From an uncultured Methanosarcinales archaeon (GTDB lineage: Archaea; Halobacteriota; Methanosarcinia; Methanotrichales; Methanotrichaceae), in NCBI GenBank assembly GCA_903871465.1, contig CAIQHB010000041.1, positions 1 to 32,186 of the forward strand: DNA of 32,186 bases, in the 5' to 3' direction. The notes beneath the pieces were generated by a model that did not search any database, was not told where the DNA came from, and saw only the letters and a program-made list of their open reading frames with translations. Shown here piece after piece: positions 24,405-32,186 of this stretch (within the stretch, counting starts at the first letter, position 1; each line of letters opens with the position of its first letter). The position numbers were made by a program, and so were the translations under genes.

Positions 24405-26285
24405 GTGATCGAGGCCGTAAGCAGAATCGGAGATTATATGCAAAAAAATAAAGGTGAGAATGATTTACTATCTGCCTTTATCGAAAATCCAAATACCAAT
24501 GGAAAATATAAAGTTGTATTGATCGTGGTATTGAACGAGCGATATGGTGATTATTCATTTTGTCGCGTTGCGTTTGATGAGTTCAGCGATTATCCACGAT
24601 ATCTATATAAAAAAGGTCCATCAAATGGCACTAATGCGACACCTACTAGCAAGATAGCAGGTGATATTGGGAAAACATTCCAAAACAGATTCTTAAAATG
24701 GTTCCAGAACTATGAAACCTACGATATCTCAGAAGAAGAAAAAGAATCTCTCAAAAAGATGAACATGGCAATAAGAGATCAAAAAGAAACTATCTTAGCC
24801 GATCTACAGGAAAAATTTTCTCAAAAGAAATCTGATGAAAATGCCATCATAACCTTGGGGATCGAGAGAGATGGGGAGATGAGCTATCTTGGGGATCAAC
24901 AGGTTTTCAAAAATATTTTGCTCAGGAAAGGCAAAGACAAATATTATCTCAAGTCTCAGGGAAAATCGCTTGGGAAAGATTCTGCCTGCTCCGTCTGCAA
25001 AGAGGTGAAAGAAGAAGTCTATGGCTTCGCAATTCCCTGGACATTTCATACCTTTGACAAACCCGGATTTATTGCGGGTGGTTTTGAGGTCAATGAATCC
25101 TGGAAAAATACTCCCGTGTGCTTCGATTGTGCCACGCGCCTGGAAGTTGGAAAGAAGTACATCGAGGAAAATCTCGATTATGGCTTCTATGGCTTCAGAT
25201 ATCTCCTCGTTCCAAAATTGACCATGGCAGGGGACGAAAATGAGGCCCTTGAAGAGGTCCTGGACATCCTGGGCAATAAGGATGAAAAAAGAAAGATAAA
25301 AATAAATCGAGAAATTAAGAACCGAATAACCGCAGATGAGAATGAGATATTTGCGTTTGTCAAGGATCAGAAAGATTTCTTCAGCAACAGCCTGATATTT
25401 TATAAAAAGGAGCAATCGTCTTATAGAATTCTTCTCTTAATCGAAGGAATTCTTCCGTCAAGACTGAAGGCTCTCTTTAATGCCAAAGAAAAGGTCGATG
25501 AGAGATTTAATATATACAATGATTCGATTCTTAGCGAAACACAGAGGGAAAAGAATCACTTGGAGTTCAATTTTGGAGTCCTAAGACGATTCTTCCCGTC
25601 CGAGTCTAAAAATAGAACATTCGACAAAATATTCTTGGAAATGGTTGACAAGATCTTTGTTGGAGATCAAATCAGTTACCATTTGTTGATAGATTTTATA
25701 ATGAGCAAAGTGAGAGAGGCGTTCGTCAAGGATTATTCTACTAATATCACTACTTTGAACGGCTTCTTGCTATTGCACTATATTGAGAAGCTTAATCTTT
25801 TCAAAGCAAATAAAGCGGAGATGAAAGAGATGAATGAACGAGGCAGTGAGGTTCTTCGCATCGAAGAGCTTGAGAGTCTCCCATTAGAGCAACGCATTGA
25901 GAGGTTCTTCGAAGCAAACAAGGCGTTCTTCAATAGCGATGGCAAGAAGGCAACATTCCTGGAAGGAGTATTGACTCAGAAGCTCCTTAACATACAATGG
26001 ATGGACAAAAAGGCAACTCCATTCCGCACCAAGCTCCATGGCTTGAAGATGAATGAACCATTGATCAAGAGGCTCCTTCCGGAAATTCAGAACAAGCTGG
26101 AGGAATACGGGAAGAATTATTACCGAGATTTGGAATCTATCATTGCACATTATTTTGTTTTAGCTGGGGTTAATTGGAAAGAAGTAGATGATGAGCTAAG
26201 CTTCTACTTTGTTTTGGGAATGGACATGCATAAGCTGTTTAAGAATACAAAAGAGATGGATGAGCAAATTGGTGAGGGGGCATAA
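24405..26285 (+). CDS. cas8b: Type I-B Cascade large subunit Cas8b (TM1802-like)
   Basis: Cas8b recognises the PAM and completes the Cascade surveillance complex. The start MIEAVSRIGDYM and the following LLSAFIENPNTNGKYKVVL match the Cas8b/TM1802 family. A zinc-binding pair is present: Cys195-x2-Cys198 (ACSVCKE) and Cys239-x2-Cys242 (VCFDCA). The later region GFYGFRYLLVPKLT is typical. 626 residues is normal. The start is GTG at 24405; no strong ribosome site is visible, and a later ATG (residue 12) is the alternative. It is the first gene of the effector operon cas8b-cas7-cas5-cas3, whose promoter is the probable target of the crRNA-like RNA just upstream. Confidence 0.9.
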   Translation: MIEAVSRIGDYMQKNKGENDLLSAFIENPNTNGKYKVVLIVVLNERYGDYSFCRVAFDEFSDYPRYLYKKGPSNGTNATPTSKIAGDIGKTFQNRFLKWFQNYETYDISEEEKESLKKMNMAIRDQKETILADLQEKFSQKKSDENAIITLGIERDGEMSYLGDQQVFKNILLRKGKDKYYLKSQGKSLGKDSACSVCKEVKEEVYGFAIPWTFHTFDKPGFIAGGFEVNESWKNTPVCFDCATRLEVGKKYIEENLDYGFYGFRYLLVPKLTMAGDENEALEEVLDILGNKDEKRKIKINREIKNRITADENEIFAFVKDQKDFFSNSLIFYKKEQSSYRILLLIEGILPSRLKALFNAKEKVDERFNIYNDSILSETQREKNHLEFNFGVLRRFFPSESKNRTFDKIFLEMVDKIFVGDQISYHLLIDFIMSKVREAFVKDYSTNITTLNGFLLLHYIEKLNLFKANKAEMKEMNERGSEVLRIEELESLPLEQRIERFFEANKAFFNSDGKKATFLEGVLTQKLLNIQWMDKKATPFRTKLHGLKMNEPLIKRLLPEIQNKLEEYGKNYYRDLESIIAHYFVLAGVNWKEVDDELSFYFVLGMDMHKLFKNTKEMDEQIGEGA

Positions 26286-26287
26286 AA

Positions 26288-27205
26288 ATGAGCGAGGAAG
26301 TTAAGAACAGATCAGAGATTCTTTTTATCTACGACATAAGAGACGGAAATCCTAACGGAGATCCAATGGACGAGAACAAGCCTAGGATCGATGAAGAGAC
26401 GGGAATCAACCTTGTAACTGATGTCAGGTTGAAGAGGACTATTCGGGACTATCTCCACAATTTCAAGGATCAGGAGATCTTCGTTAGAGAGGTCACTTAT
26501 GATGCCGAGGGACATGTTCAGGATGGAAAGATGAGAGCAGGTAACTTCGCCAATGATGCCACTAGAATCTTAAATGAGTGCATAGATATTCGTCTCTTCG
26601 GAGGAGTAATACCTTTAAAAGAGGACTCGATAATCTATACCGGCCCAGTTCAGTTCAAGATGGGCCGTTCGCTCCATCGCGTCACCATGATGCATATCAA
26701 AGGCACTGGAGCCTTTGCCTCGAAGGAGGGTTCAAAGCAGGCAACCTTTAGAGAAGAGGACTTCCTGGCATATTCGCTTATCTCCTTTTATGGCATCATA
26801 AACGAGAATGCTGCCAAACATACTCATCTTACCGAAGAGGATTTGAATCTCTTGATGGAAGGTATCTGGAATGGGACAAAGAGCTTGATTTCGAGATCTA
26901 AAGCAGGACAGGTTCCAAGGTTGCTCCTGAAGGTGAATTACAGCAAAGCTAACTATCACATAGGAGACCTGGATAAAATGATGAAGCTGAAAACCGAGAT
27001 TCCTCATGAGAACATTCGTGACACTGCAGATTACCAGCTTGACGTCTCCGAGCTGGTCAAGAAACTTGCTGCTGAAAAGGGCTCAATCAAGAATATCGAG
27101 ATTTGCGTGGACGACAGAATTCGGTTCAGCAAAGATGGGGCCGATTTCCCAATTGAGGGATTGGCAGAGGCTTCGGGCATCGCCATAAAGCCAATTGCTT
27201 TTTGA
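26288..27205 (+). CDS. cas7: Type I-B Cascade backbone Cas7 (Csh2 family)
   Basis: Cas7 subunits form the helical backbone that holds the crRNA. Family marks: IFIYDIRDGNPNGDPMDENKPR-type start (here LFIYDIRDGNPNGDP), DVRLKRTIRDYL, DIRLFGGVIP, GPVQFKMGRSLH and HLTEEDLNLLMEGIWNGT. 305 residues is normal. The start is 2 bp after the cas8b stop with GGGG 6-9 nt before the ATG. As a known property of the fold, its thumb flips out every sixth crRNA base, relevant to the position-6 mismatch described for the crRNA-like RNA. Confidence 0.95.
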   Translation: MSEEVKNRSEILFIYDIRDGNPNGDPMDENKPRIDEETGINLVTDVRLKRTIRDYLHNFKDQEIFVREVTYDAEGHVQDGKMRAGNFANDATRILNECIDIRLFGGVIPLKEDSIIYTGPVQFKMGRSLHRVTMMHIKGTGAFASKEGSKQATFREEDFLAYSLISFYGIINENAAKHTHLTEEDLNLLMEGIWNGTKSLISRSKAGQVPRLLLKVNYSKANYHIGDLDKMMKLKTEIPHENIRDTADYQLDVSELVKKLAAEKGSIKNIEICVDDRIRFSKDGADFPIEGLAEASGIAIKPIAF

Positions 27206-27212
27206 GGTCCAG

Positions 27213-27920
27213 ATGCAGGAGAGAGTAATAGTATTCGATGTGTGGGGGGACTACGCTCACTTCAGGAAGAATTACTCTACCAGCTCTCCACTCACCTATT
27301 CTTTCCCACCTCGAACGGCTCTCTCTGGGCTGATCGGGGCCATCGTCGGTCTAGATAAATCGGAGTATTTCAGGCACTTCTTTAAAGTTGATGCCAAAAT
27401 CGGATGCAAGATCCTCCAACCTGTTAAAAAAGTTAGGATCGGAGAGAACCTGATCGACACCAAGAGCGCAGTTAAGATGCATCTGATCAAGAACCGAACC
27501 CAGATCAGATTCGAGTTCGTCAAAGATCCGATGTACAGGATTTACTTCACTCACTCCGATGAGCAATTGTATAAAAAACTCAAAGACCTGCTCACCAGCC
27601 ATCAATCTGTGTACACGCCGTGTCTCGGACTGAGCCAGCTCATCTGCAACTTTCAGTTTGTAGGTGAGTTTGGGCTGAAGAGTTCCGGAGATGAAGTCCA
27701 GGAAATAGATAGTGTCGTGCCGGGCAAATGCCTTCTGGAGCCTCCTGATTTCGAGGAGGGAAACGAATACTTCTCTGAGGTTATGCCTGGCGAGATGGGA
27801 GAGGAGCGGGTGGTAACAGACTACAGCGAGATTCTTTTTGAGAGAAATGGAGAGAAAATCAAAGCGAAGTCCAAAGAGCTTTGGGAGGTCGGTAATGGCG
27901 AGCGAATCGTATTCCTTTAA
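27213..27920 (+). CDS. cas5: Type I-B Cascade subunit Cas5 (Cas5h-like)
   Basis: Cas5 caps the 5' handle of the crRNA. The protein begins MQERVIVFDVWGDYAHFRKN, then SSPLTYSFPPRTALSGLIGA, the conserved Cas5 start (F-x-G-x-x-A-x-F and PPRTxLxGLIGA). The start is ATG at 27213, with GAGG 5 nt before it; an upstream TTG in the same frame would overlap cas7 and lacks a ribosome site. It overlaps the cas3 start by 26 nt. About 235 residues is normal. Confidence 0.93.
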   Translation: MQERVIVFDVWGDYAHFRKNYSTSSPLTYSFPPRTALSGLIGAIVGLDKSEYFRHFFKVDAKIGCKILQPVKKVRIGENLIDTKSAVKMHLIKNRTQIRFEFVKDPMYRIYFTHSDEQLYKKLKDLLTSHQSVYTPCLGLSQLICNFQFVGEFGLKSSGDEVQEIDSVVPGKCLLEPPDFEEGNEYFSEVMPGEMGEERVVTDYSEILFERNGEKIKAKSKELWEVGNGERIVFL

Positions 27921-30387
27921 GCTTAAGTCTCACCCTGATTTGCAGGATGGTCGAATCCGACCCTTGCTGGATCACTTGAGATGTGTAGGGCATTTAAGCA
28001 GGAAAACTGTTACAGATAAATCTCTAAACATAGATGACAAGGATCTTCTGACAGACGCTGCTTATCTGATAGGTGTTACGCATGACCTGGGAAAAGCTAC
28101 GAAATTTTTCCAGGAGTACATTGTTGAGAAAGATGAGACGAAAAAGAAGTCCCTCAAAGCCAAGGATAACACACATCATGGCCTGCTCTCGGCTTTCTTT
28201 ACTTACGCGGTAATCAAAGAATACCTGAGCCAATCAAAGATAAAAGGAGGATTATCGGATTACATTCCCATCTTATCTTTCCTAGTTGTGAAGAGGCATC
28301 ATGGAAACCTTATGAATGCCATGGACGAGTTAAGCGAGGTGAATGCGGAGAATGAGAAAATATTGAAGGTAGCGGAAGAGCAGATCGCGTCAATAGATCG
28401 AACTGAGATTAATGAAATCCTGACATTGCTTTTTCATGAAGGGAAGATTGATTTAAAAATCGATATTAATGATATTATTAATTACATCTTGAAGGATGCA
28501 TGCAATGAGATTGGTGGAAAGGAAAGGCGCCTGATAAGGCATCTCAATCGAAAGATAGATCTTTACCCGTATTTCATAACTCAGTTTCTCTATTCTGCCC
28601 TTCTGGATGCAGATAAGACTGACGCGGGGCTAGGTGACAAATATCTGGATTCAGATCGTTTAGACCTTTCAGCAGACCTGGTGGATCAATATAGAGACCG
28701 GAAAGGATTCACTTCAGACAGAAATAATATTAATAGTCTCAGGAATCAGATCTATGAAGATGCAATGGCAGGAATTAGGGATTGGAACCTCGATAATAGA
28801 ATCATCTCATTGAATGTCCCAACTGGCACCGGCAAAACTTTGACTTCTCTTTCCTTTGCCCTAAAGCTCAGAGATCGATTGAAGAATGAGAGAAATTTCA
28901 CGCCCAGGATAATCTACGCTCTGCCTTTCCTGAGTATAATAGATCAAAATTACGATGTCTTTAAAGATGTTATCTCTCAAGAGGGAGAACTTAAAGATTC
29001 CAGGCTTCTTCTCAAGCACCATCATCTAGCGGATGTAAACTACAAAATAGAAGATAAAGATGCTGAATTTTATAAGGCCGACGAAAGCCTCTTGCTCCTG
29101 GAAGGCTGGAACGCAGAGATAATTGTAACCACATTTTGGCAGTATTTCTACACGCTTTTCTCAAACAAAAATAAATTGCTTCGCAAGTTCAACAAGCTGG
29201 CCAACTCCATAATTATTCTGGACGAAGTGCAAGCAGTCCCTCACCAGTACTGGCAGTTGATTCACGACGCGACGAAGATGCTTTGCGAGAAGTTCAATAG
29301 CTATGTTGTCTTCGTTACGGCAACTGAGCCGCTCATATTCGATGAAGCGACAGGGGAGATAAAGGAGATCGTGCAGAAGAAAGAGGAATACTTCCGGGGC
29401 CTGGACAGAATTGAACTGATTCCCAGAATCGAGACGGCTTTGACTCTGGAGGAATTCAAGGTCTTGCTGGAAGAGGATCTAACCGACAATTCTAAAAAAG
29501 ATTTCCTGATCGTTCTCAACACCATTAGCTCAGCTAACGACGTTTACAAGTTCATTAAGGGCCTGGAGTTAGAGAATACTGAGAATTTTTACTTATCCAC
29601 AAATGTGATTCCGAAGGAGAGGTTGGAGCGGATAAAAAAGATCAAGGGACCTTCGGAAAATAGGGTGCCAAATGAGTCTCAAGAAAAAAGAAAAGTCATA
29701 GTGAGCACTCAATTGATTGAGGCCGGTGTAGATATCGATGCAGACAGAGTCTATCGAGACTTCGCTCCCATGGATTCCATAAACCAAGTGGCAGGTAGAT
29801 GCAACAGGAACTCGGCCAAAGCAGATAAAGGCACGGTATCAATATTTATTTTAAAAGATGATCGAAAAGAATTTTATAAATACATCTACGATCCATTCTT
29901 AATGAGCAAGACCCTTGACATCCTAAAACCGATTAAGGGTTCAATTCGAGAATCAGCTATATTGGAGTTGAACAACAAATACTTCAAAGCCGTGAAGAGG
30001 GGCATGGGTGATGAGAAATCAAAGGAAAATCTGGCCTGTCTGTCACAGTTGTCCTTCCAGGATCTGAGCAAGAAGTTCAAGTTGATCGAGGAGGATTATC
30101 CCAAGGTAAATGTTTTTGTAGAGCTAGATAAAACAGCTGCAGAAGTCTGGGCGAAGTATCAAGATTTGCGAATGGTGAAGGACATCAAAGAAAGGATAAG
30201 GAAAAAACTGGAGATAAGGAAAGATTTCAGCGAGTATGTGATCTCCGCACCAGAAAAGTACGCTCATAACCTGGTCACTGAAGACTCCGAAATGGGCTAT
30301 ATTTCAAGAGATGAGCTGCCCAACTACTACGATCTGGAGACAGGCTTCATGCGGGCCGGAGCCGGAGAGGGCTCCATGATCATCTGA
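27895..30387 (+). CDS. cas3: CRISPR helicase-nuclease Cas3
   Basis: Cas3 is the nuclease-helicase that degrades DNA bound by Cascade. The HD nuclease is N-terminal: His63-Asp64 (GVTHDLGKATKFFQEY), then THHGLLSAFF and KRHHGNLM. Helicase motifs: TGTGKT (310-315), DEVQ (443-446), FVTATEP, STQLIEAGVDID and MDSINQVAGRCNR. The start is ATG at 27895 with GGGAGG 6-7 nt before it; longer in-frame starts run deep into cas5. 830 residues. Followed after 15 bp by a truncated cas6 copy. Confidence 0.94.
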   Translation: MASESYSFKLKSHPDLQDGRIRPLLDHLRCVGHLSRKTVTDKSLNIDDKDLLTDAAYLIGVTHDLGKATKFFQEYIVEKDETKKKSLKAKDNTHHGLLSAFFTYAVIKEYLSQSKIKGGLSDYIPILSFLVVKRHHGNLMNAMDELSEVNAENEKILKVAEEQIASIDRTEINEILTLLFHEGKIDLKIDINDIINYILKDACNEIGGKERRLIRHLNRKIDLYPYFITQFLYSALLDADKTDAGLGDKYLDSDRLDLSADLVDQYRDRKGFTSDRNNINSLRNQIYEDAMAGIRDWNLDNRIISLNVPTGTGKTLTSLSFALKLRDRLKNERNFTPRIIYALPFLSIIDQNYDVFKDVISQEGELKDSRLLLKHHHLADVNYKIEDKDAEFYKADESLLLLEGWNAEIIVTTFWQYFYTLFSNKNKLLRKFNKLANSIIILDEVQAVPHQYWQLIHDATKMLCEKFNSYVVFVTATEPLIFDEATGEIKEIVQKKEEYFRGLDRIELIPRIETALTLEEFKVLLEEDLTDNSKKDFLIVLNTISSANDVYKFIKGLELENTENFYLSTNVIPKERLERIKKIKGPSENRVPNESQEKRKVIVSTQLIEAGVDIDADRVYRDFAPMDSINQVAGRCNRNSAKADKGTVSIFILKDDRKEFYKYIYDPFLMSKTLDILKPIKGSIRESAILELNNKYFKAVKRGMGDEKSKENLACLSQLSFQDLSKKFKLIEEDYPKVNVFVELDKTAAEVWAKYQDLRMVKDIKERIRKKLEIRKDFSEYVISAPEKYAHNLVTEDSEMGYISRDELPNYYDLETGFMRAGAGEGSMII

Positions 30388-30402
30388 GGCGACAAATGAT
30401 AA

Positions 30403-30530
30403 ATGAATCTCAAAATCCTCCGTCTCACCCTCCACGCGGGCGCGTCCCTGCGCGGGGATGGGAACGCGGCCAAGCTGCTGGCTTCCTTGCCCCAGATTCA
30501 ACGAACATGCCCTCCTGCACCAGCATGTGA
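30403..30530 (+). pseudogene. cas6: Truncated, frameshifted 5' copy of cas6
   Basis: Starting at an ATG 15 bp after cas3, this stretch matches the first 124 bp of the intact cas6 at 31140-31263. The protein begins MNLKILRLTLHAGA against MILKILRLTLHSDA, and after a net 2-base loss near 30481-30495 continues RFNEHALLHQHV against SFNEYALLHQHV. It also has a 6-base insertion (GN). The match stops abruptly at CACCAGCATGTGA. Roughly four of five bases agree, so it is an older or diverged copy, not a recent duplication. It marks the original cas6 position next to cas3. Confidence 0.85.
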
Positions 30531-30614
30531 TTGGTCACAAAGGCCAAAAAAGCCATAAAGACAGACATCGCAACAGCAGGTATCAAATATCAATACAGCT
30601 TAAGAGCTATCACA

Positions 30615-30851
30615 ATGAGGACACTAAATTACAAAGTTCTGCTCCGAAAAGAGGACGATGGGACTTATACGGTGATCGTGCCTTCGCTACCAGGCTGCCT
30701 GACTTTCGGGAGGACCGTAGAAGAGGCATTAGAAATGGCAAAAGAAGCCATTGAAGGCTTCATAGCTTGTATGGTTGCGCGTGGCGAAGAGGTTCCCATC
30801 GAAAACTGTGATTCAATGGTATGCACTATTGCAGTTGAAGCAAATGCCTGA
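30615..30851 (+). CDS. hicB: HicB-family antitoxin
   Basis: 78 residues: LNYKVLLRKEDDGTYTVIVP, LPGCLTFGRTVEEALEMAKE and AIEGFIACMVARGEEVP are the typical partial RNase H-like HicB fold. The ATG at 30615 is chosen because the family begins near it; the longer frame from 30531 adds a basic, unrelated extension. It neutralises the HicA RNA-cleaving toxin encoded 36 bp downstream. Antitoxin-first order is one of the two known arrangements. A separate DNA-binding domain is not evident. Confidence 0.85.
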   Translation: MRTLNYKVLLRKEDDGTYTVIVPSLPGCLTFGRTVEEALEMAKEAIEGFIACMVARGEEVPIENCDSMVCTIAVEANA

Positions 30852-30887
30852 GCCTTAGATGACAACGAACGCATAACCTTGATTGAC

Positions 30888-31112
30888 ATGGCTAAACTAC
30901 CCTGCATACCACCTGAAAAGCTCGCAAGAATACTTGAAAAATGTGGATTTGAGCTGGAAAGGATCTGTGGTAGTCATCACTTTTACCATAATCCCAAAAC
31001 CAAAAAATCTACTGTGATTCCTTTTCACGGAAATGATGTTCCAAAAGGATTATTGAATGAAATCTTAAAAGAGGCAGGTATCAGTCGTGATGAGTTCTTC
31101 GATAATCTCTAA
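30888..31112 (+). CDS. hicA: HicA-family mRNA interferase toxin
   Basis: 74 residues, MAKLPCIPPEKLARILEKCG then GSHHFYHNPKTKKSTVIPFH, the double-stranded RNA-binding-like fold of HicA with catalytic His in GSHHF. It ends PKGLLNEILKEAGISRDEF. An upstream TTG (30879) is in frame, but the ATG fits the family. The toxin cleaves mRNA when HicB is lost. It sits inside the cas locus between a dead and an intact cas6, where it could make loss of the locus costly; this is inference. Confidence 0.88.
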   Translation: MAKLPCIPPEKLARILEKCGFELERICGSHHFYHNPKTKKSTVIPFHGNDVPKGLLNEILKEAGISRDEFFDNL

Positions 31113-31139
31113 AGCCGCTTATGTTGGTGCTGAATACCT

Positions 31140-31796
31140 ATGATCCTCAAAATCCTCCGTCTCACCCTGCACTCGGACGCGCCCATGCACGGGGACGCGG
31201 CCAAGCTGCGGGGCTTCTTTGCCACCAGCTTCAACGAATATGCCCTCCTGCACCAGCATGTGACAGACAAGCTGATCTACCGGTATCCTCTCATCCAGTA
31301 CAAAATGCTGGACGGCAGCCCTCTGGTCCTCGGCATCAATGAGGGTGCAGAGATCCTGAAAGAGATTTATGATAAATTCGATGAGATAAAATTAGGGGAT
31401 AGCAACTACTCCATCATGGAGCGCGGCGTGACTGTGAAGAGCGAGGAGTTCGGCTGCACAGAGGAGATCCAGAGCTACAGGTTTGCCATGCCGTGGCTGG
31501 CCCTGAGCCAAGAGAACTACGCCCGGTATATGGGTGCATCTTTGGGGGATCGAAAGGATCTATTGCGAAGAATCCTGGTGGGCAACCTTCTTTCCGCATC
31601 CAAAGGTCTGGGGTATGTGGCCAAGGAGCACATCCGGCTGGAGCTGGGAAGGATGCAGGACGAGATTTGCCTGCTGAAGGGGACCAAGGTGACGGGTTTT
31701 CGAGGGGAGTTCATGACATGCTTTGCCATTCCGGACCATATGGGCCTCGGGAAGTCCGTCTCCAGAGGTTATGGAGCGGTTACAAGATTAAAATAG
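31140..31796 (+). CDS. cas6: CRISPR RNA processing endonuclease Cas6
   Basis: Cas6 cuts the precursor CRISPR RNA within each repeat, leaving the 8-nt handle ATTGAAAC. The protein is a double RAMP: N-terminal LKILRLTLHSDAPMHGDAAK, middle YRYPLIQYKMLDGSPLVLG, and the C-terminal glycine-rich loop GLGKSVSRGYGAVTRLK, diagnostic for Cas6. 218 residues. It has no strong ribosome site and starts 27 bp after hicA. It lies directly before the array leader, unlike most I-B loci where cas6 is next to cas8. Confidence 0.9.
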   Translation: MILKILRLTLHSDAPMHGDAAKLRGFFATSFNEYALLHQHVTDKLIYRYPLIQYKMLDGSPLVLGINEGAEILKEIYDKFDEIKLGDSNYSIMERGVTVKSEEFGCTEEIQSYRFAMPWLALSQENYARYMGASLGDRKDLLRRILVGNLLSASKGLGYVAKEHIRLELGRMQDEICLLKGTKVTGFRGEFMTCFAIPDHMGLGKSVSRGYGAVTRLK

Positions 31797-31955
31797 ATAT
31801 GCGTAATCATTTTTTGGGCCCGAGGGCCTATTTTAGGAATGCCTTGCCGGAATGAATTTATAAGGCATCTGATAAATTACACTCATGCCAGCGGGAGGGC
31901 GAGAAAAGGCCGGTTTGACACTGAGAAACAGGGAAAAGGACGAAAAAAAGGCGCC
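31797..31955 (+). promoter_or_regulatory. CRISPR leader
   Basis: About 160 bp between the cas6 stop and the first repeat. TTTATAAG at 31857-31864 is a probable TATA box driving the precursor crRNA, with transcription expected from about 31885-31890. A GGCC-4-GGCC hairpin is at 31817-31828. Leader-side orientation agrees with repeats ending in ATTGAAAC. Confidence 0.6.
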
Positions 31956-32186
31956 GTCCGAGGGCAAGTTCCAAGAAAACAAGGATTGAAACTTGATTCC
32001 TTTCCAAGTATATCAACAGAATAATAAGCTGGCGGGTCCGAGGGCAAGTTCCAAGAAAACAAGGATTGAAACCCTATTAAATTATATCTCATACATGCTA
32101 AAAGTACAGTCCGAGGGCAAGTTCCAAGAAAACAAGGATTGAAACAATATTGGACCACAAGAATCTTCGATTGATAATTCAGTCCG
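31956..32186 (+). CRISPR. CRISPR array, type I-B, continuing beyond the window
   Basis: Three identical 37-bp repeats (31956-31992, 32036-32072, 32109-32145) begin GTCCGAGGGCAAGTTCC and end AAGGATTGAAAC; a fourth starts at 32182 with GTCCG at the window edge. Spacers are 43, 36 and 36 nt. The leader lies on the left, so the first spacer is the most recent. The last 8 nt ATTGAAAC are the expected 5' handle of mature crRNAs. No match between a spacer and this window was noticed by eye. Confidence 0.97.

Noticed and set aside
30531-30614. N-terminal extension of hicB from a TTG start
   Set aside because: The added 28 residues are basic, unlike the family, and begin right at the end of the cas6 remnant; ATG 30615 fits HicB.
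31817-31828. GGCC hairpin and CCGAGGGC match to the CRISPR repeat in the leader
   Set aside because: An 8-bp match is expected by chance at this length and there is no terminator-like T-run; not counted as a repeat remnant.
1-32186. tRNA or rRNA genes and insertion sequences
   Set aside because: No tRNA arm pattern, rRNA segment, transposase or terminal inverted repeat was recognised by reading; a dedicated search was not possible.

Overview
The window looks like a chromosome segment of a methanogenic archaeon of the Methanosarcinales/Methanotrichales, most likely a Methanothrix (Methanosaeta)-type organism. This is an inference. It rests on archaeal AT-rich TATA-like boxes upstream of genes, ribosome sites of the GGAGG type, the PspA/PspAA pair, archaeal-size FeoB and UvrC, several secreted proteins of unknown family, and a type I-B CRISPR-Cas locus whose repeat ends in ATTGAAAC. 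No rRNA or tRNA gene was seen.

Layout. Positions 1-10.6 kb hold housekeeping and surface genes: a partial membrane protein, uvrC (nucleotide excision repair), a secreted protein with four cysteine/tryptophan repeats, feoB (iron uptake), a divergent pair of secreted proteins (one a beta-helix protein), a small membrane protein and an RlmJ-type rRNA methyltransferase homologue. Positions 10.8-15.1 kb hold a two-RCK potassium channel, a CoA-transferase fused to a GNAT acetyltransferase, and a secreted lamin-tail-domain protein. Positions 15.3-20.5 kb, all on the minus strand, hold pspA-pspAA (membrane stress) and a SNF2 helicase with a SWIM zinc-finger partner. The helicase reading frame is broken by an apparent single-base deletion. 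Positions 20.7-22.0 kb hold acylphosphatase, an orphan DUF104-type antitoxin and a small conserved beta-rich protein.

Positions 22.0-32.2 kb are a complete type I-B CRISPR-Cas locus on the plus strand: cas1, cas2, cas4, a gap, cas8b, cas7, cas5, cas3, a truncated cas6 copy, a hicB-hicA toxin-antitoxin pair, an intact cas6, a leader, and an array with three full repeats and the start of a fourth at the window edge.

The most notable signal is in the cas4-cas8b gap. Two degenerate copies of the CRISPR repeat flank a 41-nt pseudo-spacer. The first 16 nt of that pseudo-spacer match 15 of 16 bases at the cas8b promoter about 120 bp downstream. The single mismatch is at position 6, which type I Cascade does not read. 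This is the architecture of a crRNA-like regulatory RNA of the CreA/CreR type: Cascade loaded with this RNA would sit on the promoter of its own effector genes and repress them (or repress a toxin RNA there, as in CreTA) without cutting. Together with hicBA inserted between two cas6 copies, the locus appears to carry two separate layers of self-regulation or addiction.
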